Below, in pieces: positions 48,101 to 58,799 of a stretch of DNA of 64,000 nucleotides; the first letter of the stretch is position 1; each line of letters begins with the position of its first letter. A program made the position numbers and the translations under genes. Location of the stretch: contig NC_088944.1 of NCBI RefSeq assembly GCF_033473495.1, positions 248,001 to 312,000 on the forward strand, given 5' to 3'. The notes under the pieces were generated by a model, which did not search any database, had not been told where the DNA came from, and saw nothing but the letters and a program-made list of their open reading frames with translations. This stretch comes from Cercospora beticola (taxonomy: Eukaryota > Ascomycota > Dothideomycetes > Mycosphaerellales > Mycosphaerellaceae).

Positions 48101-48460
48101 AGCCGGCCTGCAATCTCAGACGGCCTGAAGATTCACAGCCGGCCAACATCGCGAGATTTCCTCCTCGTCGGAGCAGGAACAAATAGATTCCTCGACGACT
48201 GCGATGCTTCAAACACGACACATCGGATTGGTCTGACGTCTCGAGTGACTTTTGGAGGCAGTCGTTAGGACGTGCCAGCAGCGCGCATAGGAAACGGACA
48301 GATTTGGAACCGCTCAAGTGTCGGCATGGTCATTCATCAAATTGGGTAGTCTGCTTCCGTGTGCTTCGAAGAATCTGCCGCACCTTGGCCGTATTCAAAA
48401 TTTTGAGACAAGAATGACTTGTTGGTGTTTTCCGGGAACCCCCTCGGTACTTGTGAGCAA
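45170..48460. other. Coding debris without assignable genes
   Basis: Plus-strand frames at 46433-46675, 46799-47107, 47295-47732 and 47501-47848 may derive from one F-box/leucine-rich-type gene (SDLRHLTLYSC in 46799-47107), but stops and frame changes separate them. Minus-strand frame 47895-48317 is anonymous. Confidence 0.28.
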
Positions 48461-48466
48461 GGACTA

Positions 48467-49342
48467 TCAGCTCGGCGCCGAACTGAGACGAGATCGGTCG
48501 AGCAGCGAACGCGCAGATAGCTTCTGACAATTTCGGTACTGTATTGGATGTAGGCGGATAAGCGAAAACTCTACCTCAGACCAAGATGAGACTGTGCTGC
48601 CTATTCGATGACACTCAGACTTCACAAATTTCGAGACATCATAGCAAACGGGACTCCGATAACTGCCCAATGTGAACGACCTTGAGTGAGCTCTTATGAT
48701 CAGACCTCCCTGCGCTCGTCCCTTTAAGGAGAGATCACGCTTTGTCACGCCCGCCATTCTAATCAACATCACGGAAAGCGTCCCAAACAACCATTTTGAA
48801 CTGGTGCAAAGTTGGTAGGCAAGGTTGATAGCTGGAAAGGTAGCTATTTGAGGATCGGGATCAGATGCGGTATACGCCTCGCGACCGGTAACTCCACACG
48901 ATAAATAATCGTTACGAGCTTGAGACGAGAGATGGCTCTTGGGCATGTATTTTACCAACTCAGGACGATCCATCATCGGCAGCGTTACTGGAGCTTGCGA
49001 CTTCGTAGCCTGATGAATCCTCCCGCCAGATACTGCAGCCTCGAAGCTGCCGACGTCTTTGCTGGCGCCCATATCCGGGGGACTTGCTGGGATCGTGTTC
49101 GCTCTGGGGACATTTGGCATTATATCTGTGCGTGGAGGAGTATTGAAGTTGAAGGCCCGTGAACGCTGAAGAGCGTCGTGGACCGGCAGCACACCGTCTC
49201 GCGCGTCTGCAGCAGGCGATGGAGACACGATGCACGTAGTAGAAGCTATGCCACGCTGTTTTGGGGCATGTTCTGAGCCCGGTGCTGAGGTGCTCGAAGT
49301 ATGAACCACCTCTTCAATAGACCTCTCGTCCTTGACGTGTCC
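48467..49342 (-). CDS. Hypothetical protein, long open frame
   Basis: About 290 minus-strand codons without a stop, from just after a TGA at 49345 to 48467. This length is unlikely by chance, and the plus strand offers no comparable frame. There is no ATG at the left end: the first ATG starts MPNVPRANTIPASPPD, and an earlier exon or start may be lost. The N-terminal part (HVKDERSIEEVVHTSS) is homologous to a frame at 22.3 kb. Middle and C-terminal regions are Ser/Arg-rich with no recognised domain. Confidence 0.48.
   Translation of the reverse strand, partial: GHVKDERSIEEVVHTSSTSAPGSEHAPKQRGIASTTCIVSPSPAADARDGVLPVHDALQRSRAFNFNTPPRTDIMPNVPRANTIPASPPDMGASKDVGSFEAAVSGGRIHQATKSQAPVTLPMMDRPELVKYMPKSHLSSQARNDYLSCGVTGREAYTASDPDPQIATFPAINLAYQLCTSSKWLFGTLSVMLIRMAGVTKRDLSLKGRAQGGLIIRAHSRSFTLGSYRSPVCYDVSKFVKSECHRIGSTVSSWSEVEFSLIRLHPIQYRNCQKLSARSLLDRSRLSSAPS
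49263..49342 (-). repeat. 80-bp shared segment, copy B
   Basis: Inverted counterpart of 22315-22394 (11 differences in 80 by hand alignment). The change C-to-G and A-to-G at one codon turns Gln to Glu while the frame is kept. Confidence 0.85.
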
Positions 49343-49349
49343 TCACCAT

Positions 49350-51110
49350 TCCAACGATGTTCGCCCCACCACCAACTTGACGATTGAAGATTGAGCTCAC
49401 CGCTGGGAAACGGCAGACAGATCGTCTCAAGGCGACGAGATTCATCAAAGCCTTGAACAATGGTGGGTGGTAAAGTTCCAGAGGGCCAGGACTGGACAGA
49501 AAGTCGGCAGAACCCAGCACGCTGATCTGTCCTGAGATGTGGCTCACGCGGAAGAAAGAACTCGGACCGAGAGCCTAGTGAGGTTGCTCCTTCAAAAATC
49601 CAACACTGATTGAAAACTCAGCTTCCATATGGCGGTGAGCAAGGGTTTCGGTTCTGCACTCCAAACATTAAGCTTCCACTCGGCGTAACACTGGGCTCAT
49701 GGTCGTAGTCTTGGCCACAATCTCTCGTTCCTCTGTTGCAGGAGACTTTAGCTAGCTTTGCCTCGTCGATGTTCGAGCAACTCCCTGTCGAAGAAATGTA
49801 GTCGGCGTTCGTGTTTCTGAGTGTCACGAAAGCACCATTTGTTACCGCAAAGTCGAGTATCCTCGTGAGGAGTGAGATTGTAGTATGGGTCCTCAGTAGG
49901 ATGAGGGACTTAGAATATCGGTGTCAGAGACTACCAGATCCATCAACCGCCAGCACTAAAACTGATTGACATCATGGACCTGATCTCTGGCCTAACTCTC
50001 ATCATCTTCATCTTCTTCTCTTAGCTCCGACCAAGTTGACAAGAACCTGACGAGTAGACGTTTCTTGTCCCCTCGGCCCTATCTCACACGTTGATGTGCT
50101 CAAATGTCCTGGCCATGGTTGAATCGATTGCGTCGTCGACGCTGCATGCAGACATCACCAAGAGTAAATGGCGGATTTGGACAAGACTGACATCAAATTA
50201 AACGATGATCAGTTTCCACTCCTGATCGTGACCCAGCATGATGTTGTAGTCAGTTCCCGAGCACCTGGCTGTTCTTGAGCTCACTCGAAGCGGAGACTGA
50301 AGTTATGTTGTAGTACGTCTTCGGCGACTCCAGATCCCCAGAGAGGTGTAGACCATGGTCGGGACGAAGAAGTCGGCTGGATACGGACGAGGAGGTCGAG
50401 AGAGCGACCAATGTCAACCTCGCGGAGATGCCAACGTTGGAGGTACTCCGCAATTACGACCTGAGAGCGTGAACAGAGACGATCTCACCGGTGTTCAAAT
50501 CCAGGGGATTCTCCTCGTTGAAAACCGTTGGTGAGATATTCCTTATCAGGTCCAGTGGCGCGGAGGTCCAGATGGCAATAGAAAAGCCTCTCGACCAGAG
50601 AGTGGTCCACGACTCCCTGCGGAGCGTCTATCATTAGCGTAAGCGTCGAGATGGAGATGCTAAAGTAACGAGATCGATGTCCTGGAGCCCATGTCATAGC
50701 TTCGCTTGACAGTCGTGAATGAGAAAGTGGCTTGGGTAGATGGGAAGGAAGGATCCTCGGCAGGGCAACTATCGACAAGCACTTCATAGACTCGGCTTGT
50801 CCAAATTGCGACTGGTGCTCAATCCGCTTCATGTTCGCGACGAAGTCGTGGCGCGAGACCATTGTGTCCTTGGCCACGGCACCGAGACGCTCAAGACGCT
50901 GGAGCTAAACGCCGAGAGGCAAGTTTGCGCTGCACGATTTGCCAAAAGCCAATTCGCAAGTTCCCTTGCGGCGCGCATCACGCTGTCCGCGAAGGGAGAT
51001 GTGCAGATTGATCTCATTCGCCTCATTTCCGCTTCCCGTCCCACCATCTACTAGCTCGCATCGCGACCTCATACCCTCGCTGCTGCCATTCTGCCTGCGG
51101 CCTGAATCGT
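49350..51110. other. Small open frames of uncertain strand
   Basis: Minus-strand 50485-50877 and plus-strand 50740-51054 both look protein-like (for example AARITLSAKGDVQIDLIRL on plus) and overlap, so at least one is a shadow. 49.35-50.45 kb has nothing defensible. Confidence 0.3.
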
Positions 51111-51113
51111 CCT

Positions 51114-51395
51114 TCATTTATGCTTGAACTGAAGCCATAAAAGGGGAAGTGAGGTAGTCACTACACAAATGTTGACCGCCGCCCACTGTTTGCAGCGGCG
51201 ACTGAGCTCTTTGTACACAATTTCACGGCTCTTGAGATTGCCATCAGGTCCATAGTCGATCAAGTCCAGGACGAAACACGGACGCGCAAGAGAGCGATGA
51301 TGTAAGTGTGGAGGCGTAGAAAGAACTGCGGTCGGGATCTGGTCTCGCGCGTTCGCCCAGTGAAGCCCGTTGTGAAGAAGGCCTTCGTAGTTCAT
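51114..51395 (-). CDS. Hypothetical fragment, 93 aa
   Basis: ATG at 51395 (MNYEGLLHNGLHWANARD) and a stop at 51114. It contains FVLDLIDYGPDGNLKSREIV and YKELSRRCKQWAAVNICV, natural composition with alternating hydrophobicity. No family recognised; it may be an exon. Confidence 0.3.
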   Translation of the reverse strand: MNYEGLLHNGLHWANARDQIPTAVLSTPPHLHHRSLARPCFVLDLIDYGPDGNLKSREIVYKELSRRCKQWAAVNICVVTTSLPLLWLQFKHK

Positions 51396-51600
51396 TTGCT
51401 AGTGGTTGGCCACCCGCGCTTGGTGGTCGTTAGGGCGCGGCTCTTCGTTCCTCTTGTACGGAAAGTGCATTAAGGGGTGGCAATGTGTGTCTGGCATCAT
51501 TGTGCTGGATCTGCTGTTGTTGTGGGGAGGAACGCGAGCGCCGCTTGACAAGCTCTTGGTGACTACGCGCGCCAATTGTTAAGTTTGCCGCGTACGAAGT

Positions 51601-52320
51601 TTGAAAGAGTCGCAGCGCTACCTCGCACTCTTCATTCCTCGGTCACCCACACCGCTGTATCTGCTGCACATCGAGTCCTCCGGGATGCCTCTAGGGCTTT
51701 CGTGTTCTCTGATCCGCAATCGAGTGAAAGTGAGAGGCGACAGGCACACTTCCAGCGTGCCCACTGTGTCACCGGTGTCGACCATTAACAGCGAGCACGC
51801 AACCATCACTATCCAGGCTGCAGTTTTGGTCATGGCACCGCCAACTGATTCACTAATACAAAGCCTTGGACTGGGACACAAGCAAGGAAATCCCACAAGA
51901 ATACACCAGCATGAGTGCAAGGTCGACGAGCGGTGCCACGAGCGCGAGCGGAAACCGCTTGCTAAACGTCACCAAAGCGAAACCGATCGGATGTAGGATT
52001 ACTTCAGGCTAACTGCAGAAGCGATTTCTGAGCGTCAGCAAAAAGAGCTCCATCTCATGACAGATCGCCACAGACTGGCGGATGAAGAGCGCGCTGTGCG
52101 GCACGCACTCGAACTTGAGACCGACAAGGCAGAGGAGGCGACTGTATCTGGCGGGGAAACGTTTGAGGACGAGCGTTTAGCAGCCAAAGTCGCCCGAATG
52201 AATATGCTTCAAACGAGTTCGACTGCATGCTTCCGTAAGATCTTCTCAAAGTCACCATCAGACTCGCAAGAGGCAGAGCAGGAGCAACCCACGGCGGACT
52301 CACCTGAAAAAGGAGTCTGA
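51601..52320 (+). pseudogene. Coiled-coil protein with in-frame TAG
   Basis: One plus-strand frame carries KVDERCHERERKPLAKRHQS, meets TAG at 51994-51996 and continues in frame as AEAISERQQKELHLMTDRHR and EERAVRHALELETDKAEEA to TGA at 52318-52320. The charged helical pattern continues across the stop, so this is a nonsense-interrupted coiled coil. It is followed at once by another decayed frame at 52321-53249 on the same strand. Confidence 0.43.
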
Positions 52321-53249
52321 AGAGCAGACTTCCGAGGCTAAAGGCAGAACAAGTTGCAACATATCGAGGCATTATAGACAACTCAATGGACCAAACTTAG
52401 TCAGCAGAAGAATGAGAAGGTCAATGATACTTCGCCCGAGGAGTTATCGGTGTATGCGGTTCCGTGGAGAGGATGTTTTGGCGGACGGCGGTGAGCTGAG
52501 ACCAGCCATACGAGACCAGCTCCGCTGATGAATGACATTCAAGGCAGATACAATATCAGGAGGGAATCCTTGTCAAGATGCTAGCGCCGGACTGCCACAT
52601 CAGCGTACGCATTTGGGCCAATTTCAATGTTTGTGTCCTAGACAACAACATGTGAAAGGCAAAGTATGCAAAGCAATCCTACGACTCAATGCGAGATTAG
52701 CTGCGAGATTTCAGCAAACACATCATGACGAAGACCAGCCGCAGCACAGTCTACACGTACCGGCCCCGAAAACTGCTCTCCAAAGGCGCGGTCGTGACGC
52801 GTAGTGGGCGCGCTTCGACGCGTTTTCGCATTGGCGTTCTCACGCAGCACAAACCCCAGCCTACCATTGCGCCAGCAACGCCGAAAATGGAGCGCCCTGA
52901 TACATTACGGCGCTTATGCACCACGGTCATCACCTTCTTCACCCGACACGAGGTTCCTATGGTCGACCGCGAAGAGGACGATGAAAAGCTCACATGGATT
53001 CTGACAAGAGCGAGGAAAGGGGGCTCCAGCAAGCCAGAATGCGTGTACGTGCGGCAGCAGAGAAGCCCGGGTCAGCACTTGGACGTGCTCGATGCAGGCA
53101 AGGGCAAGCTCAAGAGCCTAGACACAGAGAGAATTTGCTCAGCCCTAGGACGAGCCGCGACCAGTATTGCCGGATCATATACTGCAGCCAGTAACAGTAC
53201 CAGAACCACCTTCCAGAGCAATGAGCGACATCGAATTGCTATCACATAA
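52321..53249 (+). pseudogene. Decayed basic protein gene
   Basis: A plus-strand frame reads LKAEQVATYRGIIDNSMDQT, then several stops (TAG, TGA, TGA, TGA, TGA, TAG), with GILVKMLAPDCHISVRIW between them. It opens into a 174-codon ATG-initiated frame from 52725 to TAA at 53249. Alternative frames are also partly open, so the reading is not unique. The last segment is basic (VYTYRPRKLLSKGAVVTRSG). Function unknown. Confidence 0.35.
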
Positions 53250-53723
53250 GGTCCTGGCACCGCGTTCACGACACGTCAATATTGAAGATCGCTATTTGCA
53301 AGCACGAGCGCTTCGCCTTTGCTGCTCGGAAAGGAGAAATGCTGGGTCGTTTTGTAGAGTACTCTTGGACTTAGCCTCCTCCGATAGCCAGCGCATGTGG
53401 ACAATGTTTCGGCACGGGCTGAACCACGCTTTTGGAGACTTTCATGTGGTCGTGGGTACGATCCGAGCTGCGTCGGTACAGCAATGATGTGAACGGGTAG
53501 AAAGGCTCCGCGGCCAAGCAGATTGTCACTTCGGGAATATGAACTCGCCAAATTTGCATTGATGCGGCTTTATACACCTGTGTGGGATACATGGATGTCT
53601 CTCCGATTAGATTATTGTTCCAGAACGCTTTGACGATCCACACACTCGCAGTACGCTCAAGTCGCGGGACGTCGGGCTTGCATCTTCATCTGAGTAGTAA
53701 CGCATGACTTCCCCGCAGCAAGG

Positions 53724-54137
53724 CTATGTTGCGTGAACGAGTCTGGGCAGGAACGAAGGACATACACTTCGAAGGGAAGAGGCAATTTGCACAAGTTGAC
53801 CAACTTGCAGACCCGCTATTTGGCTCGAGACATGTAGCTTCCGGCCTGGAATGTACTTACCTCTTCCACCACGCGAGTGGCACCAACTGACCCGAATCGG
53901 TCTGCAGAAGTCATCTCGCGGATACTGTATGTGGGTCAGTCCGTGAGGTCGGGTTCTCGGGACAGCTTGGTTCTCTGCTGGGACTCGTTCATGGCATTCA
54001 AAGTTTTGTAGCTGGTCGACCATGCATGCAGCAGGTCGAAGCCCCTCCTTGGACTGCACACCAACGCTTCTTCTTTGCGGAGCAAGAGTAGAAAAGCCCA
54101 AACCAACATACATCACCGGGCAGTCATAACAGTCCAC
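53724..54137 (-). CDS. Hypothetical protein, 137 aa
   Basis: An ATG-initiated minus-strand frame (MDCYDCPVMYVGLG) with several Cys, Arg and Pro residues, ending at 53724. No motif recognised and no supporting splice signal. Confidence 0.27.
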   Translation of the reverse strand: MDCYDCPVMYVGLGFSTLAPQRRSVGVQSKEGLRPAACMVDQLQNFECHERVPAENQAVPRTRPHGLTHIQYPRDDFCRPIRVSWCHSRGGRGKYIPGRKLHVSSQIAGLQVGQLVQIASSLRSVCPSFLPRLVHAT

Positions 54138-54139
54138 TA

Positions 54140-55260
54140 GACCTGGGAGGGAAGATGGCTGGAATATTTCTTTCTATCTGTCCAGTTCTCAAAGCCGGGC
54201 TGTTGGCAAGTGGCTCAAGTGGATGAAATATCGTGGCTGCTGCTTTGCGTACGGCAACCTGAAGGCCGCTTGACCGAGACTGAATAGAAACGCGCTTGGA
54301 CCGGATCGGAGCCTCTTGTCTGACTTTGACTGCAGCATGAAGCCCAGGCGCCCAGGAAGTCTGCTCTGCAGGCAGTCATCTCCTTCCAATAGTCTATTCC
54401 GAATCTCTTCCTCTTCTACTTGCACTTGCTGTCCTTAGTGTCAGCTGAATGCTGCTCTCTTATGTCAACACGATCCGGCAAACATTATCCTCATGCTACT
54501 GCGCTCAGCGACCATCCTGGTGATCATCCTGTCTGGACTGTCCTGCTGTGCTTGTGCAGTCAGAAAGATGCTGCAAATGAATAATCCGGATAACTTGGGA
54601 ACAACGTAGCGAAGAAAGAAAAGCCAACATTAAGAGCAAGTGCTTTGTATCGAATCAGTTTGCACGTACACTTTTGAAAGATCAAATACAATCGCGACGA
54701 GCGATTTGAAGAAGGCATATCACTGCCGTAGTTCAGCACTTGATTCCGCCGACAGCTGGCTTGCATGATTTCCTTTTCTCTTCTCCTCAAAAGTACTTAA
54801 GCATGCGCTTACCTCATTCGAAACGCCCTGGGGGAAGCGAGAACAGCCTAGATCAGGTTGCATTTCTTCAAGAGTCTCAGCGAGGCGTAGTTTAAGACAA
54901 AGGCAGAGTCGCCGTGGGAGCAGGGCAGTTGACCAAGGCCCGGTCTGGCCGCTAAATTCGTGACGAGTGTACCCGCTCTGACGCTGACACCTAATATTAG
55001 CCCTTCAACATCGCAAGACCAGCGAATCGGAACGCCATCATCGTCGTGGAGATGGACTGGAGGGAAGACTGGAGGAGGGAAGCTGCGGTGCAGGAGTCGA
55101 ACTATTGTGCCAGAAGACTCTCGTCCCGAATAGTATGTGGAAGTCAGTTTGGAAGTTTTAGCTGGCGCAGTCGTGCGTTGACCGCAATGCCGACGCAAGC
55201 CAGTGAATGGACAAGGAGGCGCGCAAGGTGCGACACCGTGGCGTCGTACCCCTGCAGGTA
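54140..55260. other. Upstream flank of the protease gene
   Basis: Holds a minus-strand frame at 54848-55198 (ATG at 55198, 116 codons, contains VHLHDDDGVPIRW) that could be a divergent partner, but has no motif. Confidence 0.3.
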
Positions 55261-55265
55261 TATCT

Positions 55266-55328
55266 TACCCAGATCTCATACCCAGAGATCTCATACCCAG
55301 ATGTCATTCTAGGTATGAGATTTGGGTA
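55266..55328. promoter_or_regulatory. Direct plus inverted repeat before the protease gene
   Basis: Two exact tandem copies of a 15-mer (AGATCTCATACCCAG at 55271-55285 and 55286-55300), preceded by an imperfect third copy. They are followed at 55312-55328 by the inverted complement of the left 17-mer 55266-55282 with one mismatch. The palindromic arms could form a hairpin or bind a dimeric regulator. The block ends 35 bases before the ATG at 55363. It could instead be a transposon terminus. Confidence 0.8.
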
Positions 55329-55362
55329 CGCACGTGCCGTAGCTTAGCTCAGCCATCCATTG

Positions 55363-58320
55363 ATGTACTCCCAGCGTCACATCACGCCCGCGACAAGCTA
55401 CAACATTGACGACCACTCTACTCCGGCTTCAATAGCTTCATCTTGGAGCACTTCCTCTTCGCTTCGACAACGTCGACACCACGCCGTTTGCCACTCCACC
55501 CATCCTGCGGCCACTAAGCCCTCTCGCAAACACGCTGCCGGAGTGCACGCCATCGCCGACGACTCGAGCTCCGACAACATCCTCATCCTGCAAAACGATG
55601 ACGACTACGAGGCCATCGTTCAGCTTCTTCACATAGCATCGCTGCTCCCACAGTGCGTCTTGGACGCGATGTCCACCTCATCGCCCGCAATCGATGTCGC
55701 AATTAGTCTCGGGCCTACAGAATCCCTCGACGCTCTTGTCAACAAACTCCAGACATGCTGCGACCCGAGTGAGCGGCTGGAATGCATGATACAGTGCTGG
55801 ACAAAGTACCAGAGCCAACCAGAATGGAACGCGGCGTCGCTAGACCGATGGAAGGAGCTGGACAAGCTGCTAGGAAAGAACATGCTCGATGCCGTGGACA
55901 ATGACGTGGTGAGCCGGGCTCGTGAGCTGGCAATCGCCTCACAAAGAGATCCAAAGAACGAACCCACGGAGCTCCTAGGACGCCTCGCTGCGCTGCACGA
56001 CACGGAATGGAAGCTCCGCCCTTACGAGCTCCTTCGCGACCTCCACGAAGATGCGCTGAAAGACAGCTTCATGAAAGACCTTCGTCGAATTGCGTGCACC
56101 ATCAAAGACGCTGCGGGCGCAACGGTGCCGTGGGTAGTTACCGTCATTGCTCTGCACAATGCTGCTGCCACACGGCTACGCAAAGCAAAACACAGAGCTA
56201 CACGCGAGCGCTTTCGGGCCCCCGATACAGATGACGCGATCAAGGCACTCATCGAGGGCGAGGATGCACAATTTCATGTCGTTGCTCATAAAAAAAGGAA
56301 GCGAGCGCCAGCGGTTACTCTTGGCGATGGTTCTAAGCCGCGTGACCATGCCACGGAGCAGGGCGAGCATGATTTGGGGGAGAATGCAATGAAGCAGAAC
56401 AAGCGGAAGGATCTACTGGGAGAGAGCGAGCTAATCGCAGATGATCTTAGAGAAGGCGGCGATGATGAGCGAAACGGAGACACCTACGCAGGCGCTGTGC
56501 ATCAAATTGGCCTATGGACGACACCTCCTCGCCCTGAGACGCGACGCGCTATGATCTTTCCACCCTCTGGAACCCCGGTGGACCGAGAGACTGCAATGAG
56601 AACAGCAACGGCCGATATCATTGATCTGAGTCTGCGCACCGAAGTGACGGACACTCACGATCTGGATGTAAGCGGAATTGCAAGCCAGCCTGATGATGCC
56701 CCTGTGCACGTCAACGACGACCACGGTGATGAACAGATGGGACTACCCAACTCGGACGACACGGAGGTCACGGAAGCGTTAGTCGAGGTCGGTTGGCAGG
56801 GCTATGCATCTCTTGCCACAGGTAACAATGCGAGCTCGCACATATTGTTCGACACAGACCAGAGAAGCGTCTCCACCGCTCCGCGCGATAACCTTCCTCC
56901 GGCTTCGTCTGTCAGCGGCGAAAAGGACATCTTCAAGACCAGCCCTTGCCTCGCCCGGAAACATGCACTCACAATGGAGGCTGCGAACATGGACACCCCA
57001 GACCATACTGCTATGAAGGACACCATGTTAGAACAGTGGGAGCTCGAGCCGGCTCTGCCCTTCCATGACGCGCCGGTGCCCAAGCCCTCTGCATTCGTCA
57101 CTGGCCAACGACCTGCAACGCGGAGTGGGCGATTGGCCGTAGAGGTGGTGACACGCCAGGAAATCTCGTCACTACTGACGACGCATACAGCAAAGTGTCA
57201 GGTCTTGCTAACGACGGATACTGCTGGTGCTCTGCAATCTTTGCAGCCTGGAAACTGGTTATCCTCTACGGCATTGTGTTCCATCCTCCGTCTATCTAAT
57301 CCAGATGTCACGCAGCACTTGATTCTTGACAGCTCCTGCCTGGACGTGTCCGACGCAGCTGATGTTCACCGCCGAGCTGAGCATCTCCAGCAGCGTAAAT
57401 CTCAATCGGTCTTCTACATGCTCATCAATACCGGCAACTGCCACTGGGCACTATGCTTGCTGGAACGCATCAATGCGAAGATGGAAATGTATGACCCATT
57501 GCCATACAGCACGACTCGGTCGCTTCACGCTTAGGGAGCAATAGAGCAGTACGTTCGTGCCCTTGGCCGCCCTGATATACCAACACCCTCGCCGGATCAA
57601 GTGATTGCGCCCCTTGCGTGGACGACACGACCACCGCCGGCTCTGCATCAGAGCAACACACACGATTGTGGTGTATACGTGGCAGTGCGCGCGATTTTCC
57701 ACATGTACCATCAGCAATGCCCCACCAGCATTGTGCCAGAAGTCTGGCGCCGAGCATTCGCGGCACTCCTAGACGATGAAAACGTGGTTTCTCTGAGTGA
57801 GGCGCCTTCCTCCCCGCAATGTATCCTGAAGACACTGATACAGGCTATCAAAGTACCTGTCGAAGGCGAGGAGGACCCCTTTCACTCTCCTCCCAATTTG
57901 GAACGCGCGCTGCATCATGACAAATTGGCTCGCTGTTTGACGCTGCTGCAGCAAGAAACGTGCTTGATTCAGGAGTTATACGAGGCCACGTATGCGGCAG
58001 CACAAGCCAAGTCGAATGAGTTGCAGAGGTGTATTAAGTGGGCTGAAGAGTGCATAAGTACTTGTCCGGCTGGAGCATTGTCGCAACAGCGAGAGACATT
58101 TTCAAATCTCGAGCGGCAGCTGGTCATCAATCGAGCGGAACTCAGCAGCATCGCCCGGTTCAGCAGGTTTGTGGCGATGTTGGAAGAAGATGCTCATCGC
58201 TACAAGTTCTACGCGCTCAAGCATCACAAGATTGCACTTGCAATAGCAGAAGATGCGAAGAAACGCCTTTTGCTGGACTACCAAGTTGCTCAACATATTG
58301 CGGAGGCAATGGCGGCATGA
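55363..58320 (+). pseudogene. Ulp1/C48-type SUMO-protease-like gene with one in-frame TAG
   Basis: A 985-codon plus-strand frame from ATG 55363 to TGA 58318-58320, interrupted only by TAG at 57532-57534 (codon 724). Residues 1-600 are largely charged or disordered, with a basic KKRKR cluster at 310-314 suggesting nuclear location. From about 620 the Ulp1/SENP (peptidase C48) fold is visible: NWLSSTAL at about 631 (W632), NCHWALCLLE with catalytic His 694, MYDPLPY with Asp 711, then HQSNTHDCGVYV with Gln 763 and nucleophile Cys 769. Such proteases cleave SUMO-type conjugates. The C-terminus (850-985) is a predicted coiled coil. TAG separates Asp from Cys, so a product stopping there would be inactive. 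A CAG-to-TAG change is the likely cause. Apart from this one codon the gene is intact. Confidence 0.92.
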
Positions 58321-58469
58321 TTGCAACGCCTTCAGAGCTGCTATACTGTTCTGATCTTGGAATGTGCGAGTAGCAGTAGTACACGTCACTGAACGGAGAC
58401 GTGCTCGCTCGAAAAGACCGTAGCGAGCAAGCCTGCAATGCAAATGCTTCCTCTCGTATCAACTTCCTG

Positions 58470-58790
58470 CGGTTCACTCTGCTCCTCTGCTCCTCTGCTC
58501 TCCCCTCTGTTCTTTCCTTTGCTCTCATCTGAATTACTGAGACTCTGGTACGCTCTTCATCTTGTCTCATTTCGCTGACCTGCTACTGCACAGACCCTGC
58601 ATGTCAACGTCAGCATGAAGGCGGGCAACGAAGACTTCAGCATCAACTCCCCCGACGGATGTTGACAGCGTCACGGTCTTTCGGCAGCCTAAAACTTGCA
58701 CAACAACGCCAGCTCCGGCGAACTTCTGGGTCTTGCCAGTCTCACGCTCCCTTGGGGCCTCAACACCCGATTGCTCTCTGTGCGAGTCTT
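58470..58790 (+). pseudogene. 5' fragment of a paralogue of the MYND gene
   Basis: Pyrimidine-rich promoter-like DNA is followed by a 46-bp GTACGC...GCTGAC...CACAG intron (about 58549-58594). The exon begins with ACC and reads VSMKAGNEDFSINSPD; with a one-base correction it continues as DSVTVFRQPKTCTTTPAP and FWVLP. The same intron position and pattern (SMK, NSP, DV.SV, CTTT, P..F, P) occur at 63.1-63.35 kb, so these are duplicates. This copy lacks a start codon and the zinc finger and is frameshifted. Confidence 0.48.
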
Positions 58791-58799
58791 TTGGATATG

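Noticed and set aside
23857..57534. Reassignment of TAG to glutamine in this organism
   Set aside because: TAG also ends frames where no continuation is evident, TGA and TAA interruptions occur in the same window, and no such code is known in filamentous ascomycetes. C-to-T decay explains the data more simply.
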